Below are positions 18,639-28,632 of a stretch of 64,000 nucleotides of DNA, one piece after another. Position 1 is the stretch's first letter, and every line of letters starts with the position of its first letter. The DNA is taken from positions 310,001 to 374,000 of the forward strand of contig NZ_JXJU01000001.1 of NCBI RefSeq assembly GCF_002441655.1. The letters run 5' to 3'. Source of the DNA: Lactococcus fujiensis JCM 16395 (lineage in GTDB: Bacteria > Bacillota > Bacilli > Lactobacillales > Streptococcaceae). The position numbers and the translations under genes are program-made. The notes beneath the pieces are model-generated. The model had not been told where the DNA came from, did no database searches, and worked only from the letters and a program-made list of their open reading frames with translations.

Positions 18639-20408
18639 ATGCACAAGAAATGGCCCTGCCAAATTTTAATTGGGCTGTCCTTAATGACAGTTACTCTACA
18701 ACCGACGCTTTTGAGCAGTCATACATTTTTGACAGCTCTGACCGCTCAAGCGGCAACAATATATAGCACTGTATCTGATTATCAAAAGATCACTTACACG
18801 ATTGACCATTCTAAAAATACGGCATCAGTAAGTTCCTATTTTGGACCAAGTGGTGCTCAAATCATCATCCCAGCGACCATCAACGAAAATGAAAATAGAT
18901 ATCCAGTAATCGAAATTGGGACATCGGCTTTTCTTAATTCTGGTATATCAAGTGTGGTCATTGGTGATAATGTTACAGCCATCAACACATCCGCCTTTCA
19001 AACGACAACAAATGCTCCTAATTTTTATAAATCGGCATTGAAGGAAGTTCAATTTGGAATAAATGTTCAAAGTATAAAAACGGATGCTTTTGCAGGTAAC
19101 GCTTTGAGAGAGGTTCAATTTCCATCCGCTTTGACAAGAATAGGAACGCGAGCCTTTGCAAATAATTTTTTGAAGCAAGTAAATTTTGAGGTAAACCTAC
19201 AAGAAATTTGTGCTAAAGCATTCCAATCTAATACACTGGAAAGCATCTATTTTTCGGATGAAGCCAATACGTTGATCGATTCAATGGCTTTTTCAGGGAG
19301 TCCTATTAAAGATATTCATTTAGGACAAGGGGTGACTTGGGTGGATGACGCGATCAATAAAATAAGCCCTTTATTTACCCAACTCAGTGATCTTCCATCG
19401 TCAGGAATACGAACCATTTATCGAAGGGATGATGGTACGATTTTCAAAAGTTGAATTTCCAGTATTATCACAATCGAAGATCCAGTCAATGAAGAAAATG
19501 ATACTGAGCAAGGTTTAATCAATGAAAAGGAAAGTACAATTCATGAATCAATAAAGGAAGATGACAATTTAGAAGCAGGGGGAGAAACAAGTGATGATTT
19601 AGAATCAAGAGAAGTTTCTGCCATTGCAGATTTTGAAGATTCGACGAAAGTATTTAATGAATTTTCAAGGATAGAGAATGAGTGTGCAAACTTTTCTGGA
19701 ACCGATTTTGACCCTATAACAAATAAAAATGATGAAAAATCTCCAGGGATTATTTTTTCTAGACCAATAGCTCAAGAAAGCAACGCTCAGCACTTCCTGA
19801 TCAACCATTCAGACATTCTCAATCATATAAAAAATAGAATACCAATGACTAATGTAAAGTTATCACCGACTTTTCCAAAAAACAAGATGCTTGAAGTCCC
19901 TATTCAGGAGCAAGTAAAGAGAATAAATTCCGAGATTCAAGAAAAACCTGTGAGAAAAAAATATAATGAAAGTTTTCATTCCGATGATATTGTAAAACCA
20001 ACGCCACACAAAACGATCCCTTCAGACCATAAACTACAAGACCAAGTTTTGAAACCTCTCATTACAAATAATGTAAAGAAAAACAAGCAAAAATCAAAAC
20101 TCAATTTAGAGTCGGAAACACGAAGGATCAATCGTTCAAAAAGTAAGAAACTTGACCAAAATCAAAAGGAATCAAGGCGAGCAAAAGGAATAAGTCCAAA
20201 CCAGAAAGTAAGAGCTCGACCTAAAAAAACACAAAAAGATGTAATGTCAAATGAAATTAACAAAGCGAAAGCTCAAACAGAACAAAGTAAAATACCTCGG
20301 AAAAAAACATTCTTCAATAAAATAAAAGCTGTTATAAAAATCTTGTTAGCGACATGTTTTGGTATTGTCTTGTCGAGATTTTTGGGTTGGAGTCAAAAGT
20401 GGTCATAG
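18639..20408 (+). pseudogene. BspA-like leucine-rich-repeat surface protein gene, split by one TGA
   Basis: The first 271 codons encode a signal peptide ending near AQAATIYS, then repeats of the LRR_5 (BspA/TpLRR) type such as VIEIGTSAFLNSGISSVVIG and LTRIGTRAFANNFLKQVNF. A TGA at 19452-19454 interrupts it, but the same frame stays open for 131 more codons to an in-frame ATG at 19845 and on to 20408. The downstream part is acidic (EDPVNEENDTEQG), then very basic (KSKKLDQNQKES), and ends in a hydrophobic segment (IKILLATCFGIVLSRFLGW) that could anchor the C-terminus. The intact protein would be 589 residues. A single nonsense mutation is the simplest reading; a sequencing error is possible. 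Confidence 0.8.
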
Positions 20409-20586
20409 ATAGGTTTATTATTTTCTGACATTTATAGGAAAATGAGAGAAAAAATAATAGTGCTAACTCAAACTGTTTCATCTAATTTTTATTCAAAAAT
20501 GAGGTAAATCTAAAAATCAAAGAACCAGTCATTATATATGGCTGGTCTTTGTTCATTACAATAAAATTGGAATCTAAATATTAATC
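20409..20586. terminator. Convergent intergenic region with a two-way terminator
   Basis: AAAGAACCAGTCAT and ATGGCTGGTCTTT (about 20519-20550) form a hairpin with A and T runs on the outside, suited to both strands. It lies between the surface-protein remnant and the minus-strand regulator. Nothing else is recognisable. Confidence 0.8.
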
Positions 20587-21612
20587 TTATCTTATATTTT
20601 TAACGGAATTGCGTATAACAAGTTTAGGGTTTAAAAATATTTGCTGTCGGGTAGTTAGCGGTTCGGTGATACCATTTAAGATAAGTCTAATAGTTTCCGT
20701 GGCTATTTCCCGTAATGGGACATGGACTGTTGTAAGTTGTGGCGAAGCAAAACGACTTTCAACAATATCATCGAAGCCAATTACAGAAATATCGTCGGGA
20801 ACACTTATCCCATTGTTTTGAAGAGATTGGATTAAGTTAAGTGCCATATAATCATTCTCACAAAAGATAGCTGTAACTGACTTGGCAAAATTAAGCAATG
20901 ATTCAATATGTCTTTCGTCGGACTGAGAAAATTGCATGCCTTTCATATGAAAAATTGGGAGCTTGTTAGGATTAATATTATTTTCAATCAAAGCTGATTT
21001 AAATCCACGTCGACGATCAAAAAAATTATTGATTCTTGGTTGACCTTTAATGTACCCAATATTATGATGTCCCATCTCTAATAAATATTGGGTAGTAATA
21101 TAACCTCCTAAATAATTATTCATTGTGACAGTGGTACAGTCAACCCCACTACTTTCCGAATCAATAATAATTAAATTATCAAAATACGTACTTAAAGGGA
21201 GTAATTGTGTAGAAGTTAAATTGGTTCCCAGTAAAATAATCCCAGCTGACTTTTCCTCATTCTCAATTTCTTTTAGTGATTGAAATAGTGTTTCTTTTGG
21301 AAAAATACTCATGATTAACGATAGATTTTTACAACTTGCCTCTGAAGTTAATAAAGAAATGAGCTCATTAAAAAATGGCTGTTCAAATTTGGTTAATATA
21401 ACGTCATCATTCGTGCCGGCTACAAATCGTATTTTTAGTTTGCTTTTATTTGTAGACTTATTGGGGTGTCTGAGACGAACATAGTTTGACTCATTCATAA
21501 TCTTTAAAATTTCTTCCCGTTTGGAATCACTTACTCCAGGTTTCCCATTTAACACTAACGATGCAGTTGTTTTTGAAACATTGGCTTTTGAGGCAATTTC
21601 AGATAACTTCAT
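20587..21612 (-). CDS. LacI-family regulator of the adjacent sugar cluster
   Basis: A 341-residue repressor with an N-terminal helix-turn-helix (MKLSEIASKANVSKTTASLV), a hinge and a sugar-binding domain (ILLGTNLTS, YLLEMGHHNIGYI, VIGFDDI, TTVHVPL). It is transcribed away from the isomerase-transketolase-kinase operon, with about 250 bp between, and that gap holds two copies of an 11-bp palindrome, its likely operators. It presumably senses the sugar or a pathway intermediate. SD GGGGGGAGCAC-like before ATG on the minus strand. The regulon is inferred from position. Confidence 0.88.
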   Translation of the reverse strand: MKLSEIASKANVSKTTASLVLNGKPGVSDSKREEILKIMNESNYVRLRHPNKSTNKSKLKIRFVAGTNDDVILTKFEQPFFNELISLLTSEASCKNLSLIMSIFPKETLFQSLKEIENEEKSAGIILLGTNLTSTQLLPLSTYFDNLIIIDSESSGVDCTTVTMNNYLGGYITTQYLLEMGHHNIGYIKGQPRINNFFDRRRGFKSALIENNINPNKLPIFHMKGMQFSQSDERHIESLLNFAKSVTAIFCENDYMALNLIQSLQNNGISVPDDISVIGFDDIVESRFASPQLTTVHVPLREIATETIRLILNGITEPLTTRQQIFLNPKLVIRNSVKNIR

Positions 21613-21678
21613 GTGTGCTCCCCCCTTTATTGATAAGATAACATACTCTTATAAAATAATCAATCAAAAGTTCATTAA

Positions 21679-21689
21679 GTTTACTAAAC
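21679..21689. promoter_or_regulatory. Operator copy 1, GTTTACTAAAC
   Basis: A perfect 11-bp palindrome (GTTTA-C-TAAAC) in the divergent gap, 67 bp from the regulator start. The same word recurs at 21759, centres 80 bp apart. Confidence 0.6.
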
Positions 21690-21758
21690 AATACTTGTGT
21701 AAAATTGTAAATTGCTGTAAATTTCATATAAAAATAACGAAATTATAGATTTTATATG

Positions 21759-21769
21759 GTTTACTAAAC
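21759..21769. promoter_or_regulatory. Operator copy 2, GTTTACTAAAC
   Basis: The second copy of the palindrome lies 36 bp upstream of the -35 box of the operon promoter. A pair of sites 80 bp apart could support looping by a tetrameric LacI-type repressor. Confidence 0.6.
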
Positions 21770-21804
21770 TAAAATAAATTATTCGAATATTCATCTTTTT
21801 TTTA

Positions 21805-21833
21805 TTGAACCCAAAATAATAATTGATTATAAT
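21805..21833 (+). promoter_or_regulatory. Promoter of the putative apiose operon
   Basis: TTGAAC (21805-21810), a 17-bp spacer and a perfect TATAAT (21828-21833), 33 bases before the start codon. Confidence 0.85.
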
Positions 21834-21849
21834 CTAGATATCAATAAAA

Positions 21850-21863
21850 AGAAAGCGGTTATA
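21850..21863 (+). promoter_or_regulatory. Candidate cre site over the translation start region
   Basis: AGAAAGCGGTTATA matches the cre consensus at 12 of 14 positions. It lies between +10 and the ATG at 21866, where CcpA would act as a roadblock. Confidence 0.45.
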
Positions 21864-21865
21864 TC

Positions 21866-23272
21866 ATGGATGAAATAAAAATTGGGTTTGCTCCTACACG
21901 TAGAAATCTTTTTAGTGCAGAAGCGGCAATCGAATATGCGGATTTAACAAGGCAAAAATTAACTGATTTAAAAATCAATTATATTGATATTAAAGATATC
22001 AATTCAGAAGGTTTAATCTTTGACGATTTCAGTGTTGAAAAAACGGCGGAAAAATTTAGAGCTGCTAAGGTTGATGGACTATTTATTGCAAATGAAAATT
22101 TTGGAACGGAATACGCAGTAGCTCGACTAGCAAAAAAATTAAATGTACCAGTTTTATTATGGGGACCAAAAGATGAGTGTCCTGCTTCAGATGGCTCACG
22201 TCTCCGTGATACGCAATGTGGTTTGTTTGCAATTGGAAAAGTACTTCGTCGATTTAAAGTAAAATTTACTTACTTACAAAACTGTGATATTGATACGCCT
22301 CAATTTGAACGTGGTCTATTAGATTTTATAAGAGTTTGCAATGTGGTTAAAACATTTAGAAATACAAGGATATTACAAGTAGGACCTCGTCCATTTGATT
22401 TTTGGTCAGTTATGGTGAATGAAGGTGAGCTTCTTGAAAAATTTAATATTCAGTTGTCACCAGTCCCAATTGGAGAAATATCTAATGAAATTAAACGTGT
22501 ACTAGCAGAAGAACAAGAGAAAGTTCAATACACAGTCAATTGGTTTTCTCAGAATACTGATATTCAAATCGACGATAAAGATTTAGTTATGATTGCTGCA
22601 CTAAAAGTCGCATTAAAAAATAAAGTTGAGTATTATGGTTGTAATGCAGGAGTTATTCAATGTTGGACAGAACTACAAAAAGAAATAGGAATTTTACCTT
22701 ATGCATCTTTATCATTACTTCAAAATGAAGGGATTCCGTTTACCTGTGAAACTGATATTCATGGAGCAATTTCAGAATTACTTGTTGAAGCAGCAAATTT
22801 AGGACAAGATAAAGCAATCTTTGCGGATGTTAATTGTCGTCACCCTGAAAATCCCAATGCCGAGTTACTTCAACATCTGGGAGTATTTGCTTATTCTACA
22901 TCCGATGCTAAACCAATTTTACCTAAACGCCATTTTGTCTTTGATTATCCAGGTTCAGTCGCTTTTGAAGCAAAAAAAGGAGAATATACGATATGTCGTT
23001 TTGACGGTGATGACGGACAATATTCACTCTTAATGGGAACAGGTAACGCAGTAGAGGGGCCATATAATCAAGGGACTTATCTCTATCTTGAGTTCGAAAA
23101 TTTAAATCGTTTTGAATTTAAACTTGTTGAAGGGCCATATATTCATCACGTTGCTGCAATTCGTAAAAATGTCATTCCAATTCTGTACGAGGCCACTAAA
23201 TATATTGGGATACAGCCAGACTTTTATGATCCGATTGAAGAAGATGTAAAAGCATACTTGAGGGGAGAATAG
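21866..23272 (+). CDS. apsI: Fucose-isomerase-like sugar isomerase, probable D-apiose isomerase
   Basis: The 468-residue protein belongs to the L-fucose/L-arabinose isomerase superfamily: Rossmann-like N-terminal region (GLFIANENFGTEYAVARLA), CETDIHGAIS and FADVNCRHPENP with the acidic metal ligands, and a late histidine in YIHHVAAIRKN. It is shorter than classical fucose isomerases (about 590 residues). Next to a two-subunit transketolase, an FGGY kinase and a GH140-like glycosidase, the best fit is D-apiose isomerase (apiose to apulose), a member of this family described from Actinobacillus succinogenes. Family certain; substrate inferred. The SD is poor (AAAGCGG), perhaps traded for the cre overlap. 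Confidence 0.75.
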   Translation: MDEIKIGFAPTRRNLFSAEAAIEYADLTRQKLTDLKINYIDIKDINSEGLIFDDFSVEKTAEKFRAAKVDGLFIANENFGTEYAVARLAKKLNVPVLLWGPKDECPASDGSRLRDTQCGLFAIGKVLRRFKVKFTYLQNCDIDTPQFERGLLDFIRVCNVVKTFRNTRILQVGPRPFDFWSVMVNEGELLEKFNIQLSPVPIGEISNEIKRVLAEEQEKVQYTVNWFSQNTDIQIDDKDLVMIAALKVALKNKVEYYGCNAGVIQCWTELQKEIGILPYASLSLLQNEGIPFTCETDIHGAISELLVEAANLGQDKAIFADVNCRHPENPNAELLQHLGVFAYSTSDAKPILPKRHFVFDYPGSVAFEAKKGEYTICRFDGDDGQYSLLMGTGNAVEGPYNQGTYLYLEFENLNRFEFKLVEGPYIHHVAAIRKNVIPILYEATKYIGIQPDFYDPIEEDVKAYLRGE

Positions 23273-23273
23273 A

Positions 23274-24104
23274 ATGTTGGAAAAAGATTTGAGAATAAAG
23301 GCTATTGAAATCCGTAAAAGTGTTCTACAAATGATTTTTCGATCAAAAACAGGTCATACAGGGTCTGATTTATCATGTACAGATATCTTGGTTGCCTTAT
23401 ATTATGGTGTGATGAATGTTAACCCACTCATGCCAGAGATGTATGGACGGGATCAATATGTTCAAAGTAAAGGTCATGCGGTCGAAGCACTTTGGGCAAT
23501 TCTAGCGGACAAAGGCTTCATTGATAAAGAAGAACTAAAAACTTTTTCAAAATTCGGAACGCGACTGATAGGCCACCCCAATAATAAAGTTGAAGGGATA
23601 GAAATGAATACAGGATCGCTTGGTCATGGTCTTCCTGTTGCTGTTGGAATTGCATTAGCTGGAAAATTAGATCAATCAAATTACCAAACATTCACACTTT
23701 TAGGAGATGGAGAATTGGCTGAAGGATCTATATGGGAAGGTGCGATGGCCGCGGCACATTTTAAACTAGATAATTTGACTGCAATCATCGATCGAAATGG
23801 ATTACAAATTTCAGGCCCGTCAGAAGGAGTAATGAGTGTCGAAGATTTAGCAGCAAAATGGACAGCTTTTGGGTGGGATGTCCATGAAGTGAATGGAAAT
23901 GATGTTGGAGCTTTAGTAGAACTACTGAAGTCTCCCCATCTCAACAGTAAACCTAAAATGATAATTGCCAAAACTACCAAGGGAAAAGGTGTATCCTATA
24001 TGGAAAATCAAGCCCAATGGCATCATAAGGTTCCAACTTTAGACCAGTATAATCAAGCAATGAGCGAATTAAATCAGAAGTTGGAGGAAATTATAAATGC
24101 CTGA
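23274..24104 (+). CDS. aptA: Split transketolase, N-terminal (thiamine-binding) subunit
   Basis: The 276-residue protein equals the N-terminal third of a transketolase: FRSKTGHTGSDLSCTDILVA, NTGSLGHGLPVAVGIA, and the thiamine diphosphate motif GDGELAEGSIWEGAMAA ... DRNGLQISG (about 143-185). It ends where the C-terminal subunit begins, overlapping by 8 bases (ATGCCTGA). Split transketolases of this type include apulose-4-phosphate transketolase, which forms xylulose-5-phosphate and dihydroxyacetone phosphate from apulose-4-phosphate and glyceraldehyde-3-phosphate. That role fits the neighbours but is inferred. A full-length tkt for the general pathway lies at 11.2 kb, so this one is likely specialised. 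Confidence 0.8.
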   Translation: MLEKDLRIKAIEIRKSVLQMIFRSKTGHTGSDLSCTDILVALYYGVMNVNPLMPEMYGRDQYVQSKGHAVEALWAILADKGFIDKEELKTFSKFGTRLIGHPNNKVEGIEMNTGSLGHGLPVAVGIALAGKLDQSNYQTFTLLGDGELAEGSIWEGAMAAAHFKLDNLTAIIDRNGLQISGPSEGVMSVEDLAAKWTAFGWDVHEVNGNDVGALVELLKSPHLNSKPKMIIAKTTKGKGVSYMENQAQWHHKVPTLDQYNQAMSELNQKLEEIINA

Positions 24105-25014
24105 AAAAAATAAAATCGCAAATAGCCAAGTTGTCTGTGATGTCCTTATTGAATCAGCCCAGAATGATAAAAATATTTTAGTTTTAACGAGTGATTCAAG
24201 AGGTTCTGGAAAATTAGTTCCTTTTGCTGAACAACTTCCAGAACAACTTGTCGAAGTTGGGATTGCTGAACAAAATTTGGTTAGTATTTCAGCTGGACTA
24301 GCTCACATGAGAAAAAGACCATTTGCAGTTTCTCCAGCTTGTTTTTTGAGCATGAGGAGTATTGAACAAGTTAAGGTAGATGTCGCCTACTCACATACTA
24401 ATGTGAAATTAATTGGTATCTCTGGCGGAATAAGTTACGGTCCTTTGGGAATGAGTCATCATTCTGCTCAGGATTTTGCAGTAACAAGAGCAATACCCAA
24501 TTTACAAGTCTTATGCCCAGCTGACCGATTTGAAACAAAGAAGATGTTTGAGGCCCTAGTAAAAACGAATGAACCAGCATATATTCGCTTAGGACGTGGT
24601 GCAGTAGAGGACTGCTATAGAGATGAAAATTTCAGTTTTGAAATTGGTAAAGCAAATGTGATGCGGAGTGGTGATGACATTACTTTTATTGCAGTTGGAT
24701 CTATGGTCCACGAAGTACTATGTGCTAGCGAGCTATTAGAGAAAAAAGGGATTCATGCAGAAGTTTTAAATGTGAGTTCCTTAAAACCGCTAGATGAAGA
24801 AGCTATTTTACAAGCTTCAAAGAAAACAGGGTTAGTTATCTCAGTCGAAGAACATAGTATTCATAATGGATTGGGTGCTGCAGTTGCAGAAACCTTATCT
24901 GAAGAGGTTGGAATCCGGCAAAAAATACTTGGACTACCAGATGAATTACCAATGGCAGGTGAAAGCGACGAAGTATTGGAATATTATGGTTTATGTGGCT
25001 CATCATTAGCATAG
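24097..25014 (+). CDS. aptB: Split transketolase, C-terminal subunit
   Basis: The 305-residue partner carries the pyrimidine-binding and C-terminal domains: VEVGIAEQNLVSISAGLAHM with the catalytic glutamate, GLGAAVAETLSEE, and the DQ-type loop SYGPLGMSHHSAQDFAVTR. The first subunit overlaps it, so the two are translationally coupled and probably form a heterotetramer. The SD GGAGG lies about 10 bases upstream. Function in apulose-4-phosphate cleavage is inferred from the cluster. Confidence 0.8.
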   Translation: MPEKNKIANSQVVCDVLIESAQNDKNILVLTSDSRGSGKLVPFAEQLPEQLVEVGIAEQNLVSISAGLAHMRKRPFAVSPACFLSMRSIEQVKVDVAYSHTNVKLIGISGGISYGPLGMSHHSAQDFAVTRAIPNLQVLCPADRFETKKMFEALVKTNEPAYIRLGRGAVEDCYRDENFSFEIGKANVMRSGDDITFIAVGSMVHEVLCASELLEKKGIHAEVLNVSSLKPLDEEAILQASKKTGLVISVEEHSIHNGLGAAVAETLSEEVGIRQKILGLPDELPMAGESDEVLEYYGLCGSSLA

Positions 25015-25039
25015 TTGGCTGAGAAAATGGTTCAGGAAA

Positions 25040-26461
25040 ATGGATGAAAATTATTTAATTATTGACCAAAGCACTTCAGCGACAAAACTATTGCTTGTAA
25101 AAAATGGGAAAATATTAAAGAGATTAGATAAGAAACATGAGCAATACTATCCCACAGAAGGTTGGGTTGAGCATGATCCATTAGAAATTTGGCAAAACTT
25201 CGAACACTTATTTCATAAATTATTGAATGAAGAAGGACTTGAACCAAAAGATATTCAGTCAATTTCTATTACAAACCAGAGAGAAACGATTATTGCATGG
25301 GACAAAATAACAGGAAAACCTGTTTGCAATGCTCTCGTTTGGCAAGATAATCGCAGCTCTCAAATTTGCCAGAATTTGATTCGATTAGGTTTACAGGAGA
25401 AGATTCATGAGAAAACAGGTTTATTGCTTGATCCCTATTTTTCTGGAACAAAAATTAAATGGCTTTTTGACAACGTTCTTGAAGTTGGGGAACTTTCTAA
25501 ATCTGGAAATTTAGCACTTGGAACGGTTGACAGTTGGATAATTTGGAAAATGACTCAAGGTAAGATGTTCGTGACAGAGCCTAGCAATGCCTGTCGAACC
25601 TTACTTTATAACATTCATACAAATGAATGGGACCAAGAATTATTAAATATATTTGGACCCAACAGAGAAGATTTACCTCAAATTCATTCATCATCAGATT
25701 TTTTCGGAACTTATCATGGGATTCCTATTAAAGGAGTCATGGCAGATTCACAGGCTGCAAGTGTAGGGGAAAATGCAGTTGCAAAAGGCGATATTAAAAT
25801 TACACTTGGAACAGGATGTTCCATCTTAATGATGACTGGAAATATTCACCAAGTGAACAATCAAGAAATTTTGACAACGATTGTAAACTCTGAAAAAAAC
25901 GTTACAAATTATGCACTTGAAGGAATCATTCGATCTTGTGCTGATTCGATAAATTGGTTTAATGATTCAATTGCTCATTTTGATGATATTATCGAGCAAT
26001 GTAATCAAATAATAAAAGGTGAACATCAAGAAATTTTATTTATTCCCGGATTAGTCGGCATTGCTGCCCCTTTTTGGAACAATACTGCGACAGGTGCATT
26101 CCTAAACCTTAGACGAAATTCTACACGTGATGATTTACTATATGCGATTTTAGAAAGCATCATTTTTCAAGTAAAAATGGTTTTAGATAAACTTGAGCAA
26201 GCCTCAGGACTGTCCATTAGGTCAATTCGTGTTGATGGTGGGGTGGCAAACAATAAGGCATTGATGCAGAAATTGTCAAACCTTTTGGGAAAAGATTTAT
26301 ATTTGAGCGAAGTTGAAGAATTATCTGCTCTTGGTGCGTTGGCTGTAGTCACGGGGGTTCCGTTTCAACAAGAATATCACCATGTTATTTCAAAATATGA
26401 TGATGCAGAACTAAAAAGATATTTCAAGTGGAAAAATAAAATGCAGGAGGAATTCGAATGA
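25040..26461 (+). CDS. aptK: FGGY-family sugar kinase, probable apulose kinase
   Basis: The 473-residue kinase has the FGGY hallmarks: DQSTSATKLLLVKNGK as the phosphate-1 loop, SITNQRETIIAWD, ALVWQDNRSS, and the C-terminal IRVDGGVANNKALMQKLSNL signature. It resembles glycerol and xylulose kinases. In the apiose pathway the kinase converts apulose to apulose-4-phosphate, the substrate of the split transketolase just upstream. An ordinary xylulokinase is the alternative, but no xylose isomerase is present. It overlaps the next ORF by 4 bases. The SD is weak (AGGA, close to ATG). Confidence 0.75.
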   Translation: MDENYLIIDQSTSATKLLLVKNGKILKRLDKKHEQYYPTEGWVEHDPLEIWQNFEHLFHKLLNEEGLEPKDIQSISITNQRETIIAWDKITGKPVCNALVWQDNRSSQICQNLIRLGLQEKIHEKTGLLLDPYFSGTKIKWLFDNVLEVGELSKSGNLALGTVDSWIIWKMTQGKMFVTEPSNACRTLLYNIHTNEWDQELLNIFGPNREDLPQIHSSSDFFGTYHGIPIKGVMADSQAASVGENAVAKGDIKITLGTGCSILMMTGNIHQVNNQEILTTIVNSEKNVTNYALEGIIRSCADSINWFNDSIAHFDDIIEQCNQIIKGEHQEILFIPGLVGIAAPFWNNTATGAFLNLRRNSTRDDLLYAILESIIFQVKMVLDKLEQASGLSIRSIRVDGGVANNKALMQKLSNLLGKDLYLSEVEELSALGALAVVTGVPFQQEYHHVISKYDDAELKRYFKWKNKMQEEFE

Positions 26462-26658
26462 ATTCAGAAAAAATTAGAACAATTATCACTACGGATGGCG
26501 AAGTTGATGACCAAAATTCGTTTCTCAGATACTTACTATATAGTAATGAGTTTGATACCGAAGGAATTATTTTAACGAGCTCTGTCTATCACTATGCAGG
26601 GAATCCAGAAAAGCAGATTGAGCCATATCGTTATACAGGCACACATGGGGTAATGTAA
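26458..26658 (+). pseudogene. Truncated DUF1593 (Sde182-like) protein fragment
   Basis: Only 66 residues remain of a family normally about 400-500 residues long. The fragment IRTIITTDGEVDDQNSFLRY and LLYSNEFDTEGIILTSSVYH matches the start of the nucleoside-hydrolase-like DUF1593 domain, including the acidic DGEVDD motif. It breaks off at YRYTGTHGVM, where relatives continue for hundreds of residues, and the PTS gene starts 27 bases later. An internal deletion is the likely cause. The full protein was probably a glycosidase-like partner in this cluster. Confidence 0.7.
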
Positions 26659-26667
26659 CAAATTTAA

Positions 26668-28578
<1,911 letters not shown>

Positions 28579-28632
28579 TTGGTATGCTGATTAATAATTT
28601 AGAACACATATTTTTAAAATAAAGGAAAATTT

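Noticed and set aside
19452-19454. In-frame TGA as a selenocysteine codon
   Set aside because: LRR surface proteins are not selenoproteins, no selenocysteine element is seen after the TGA, and lactococci are not known to use selenocysteine.
25040-26461. Ordinary xylulokinase in a xylose operon
   Set aside because: No xylose isomerase, xylosidase or xylose transporter is present, and the split transketolase and GH140-like gene fit the apiose route better; not fully excluded.
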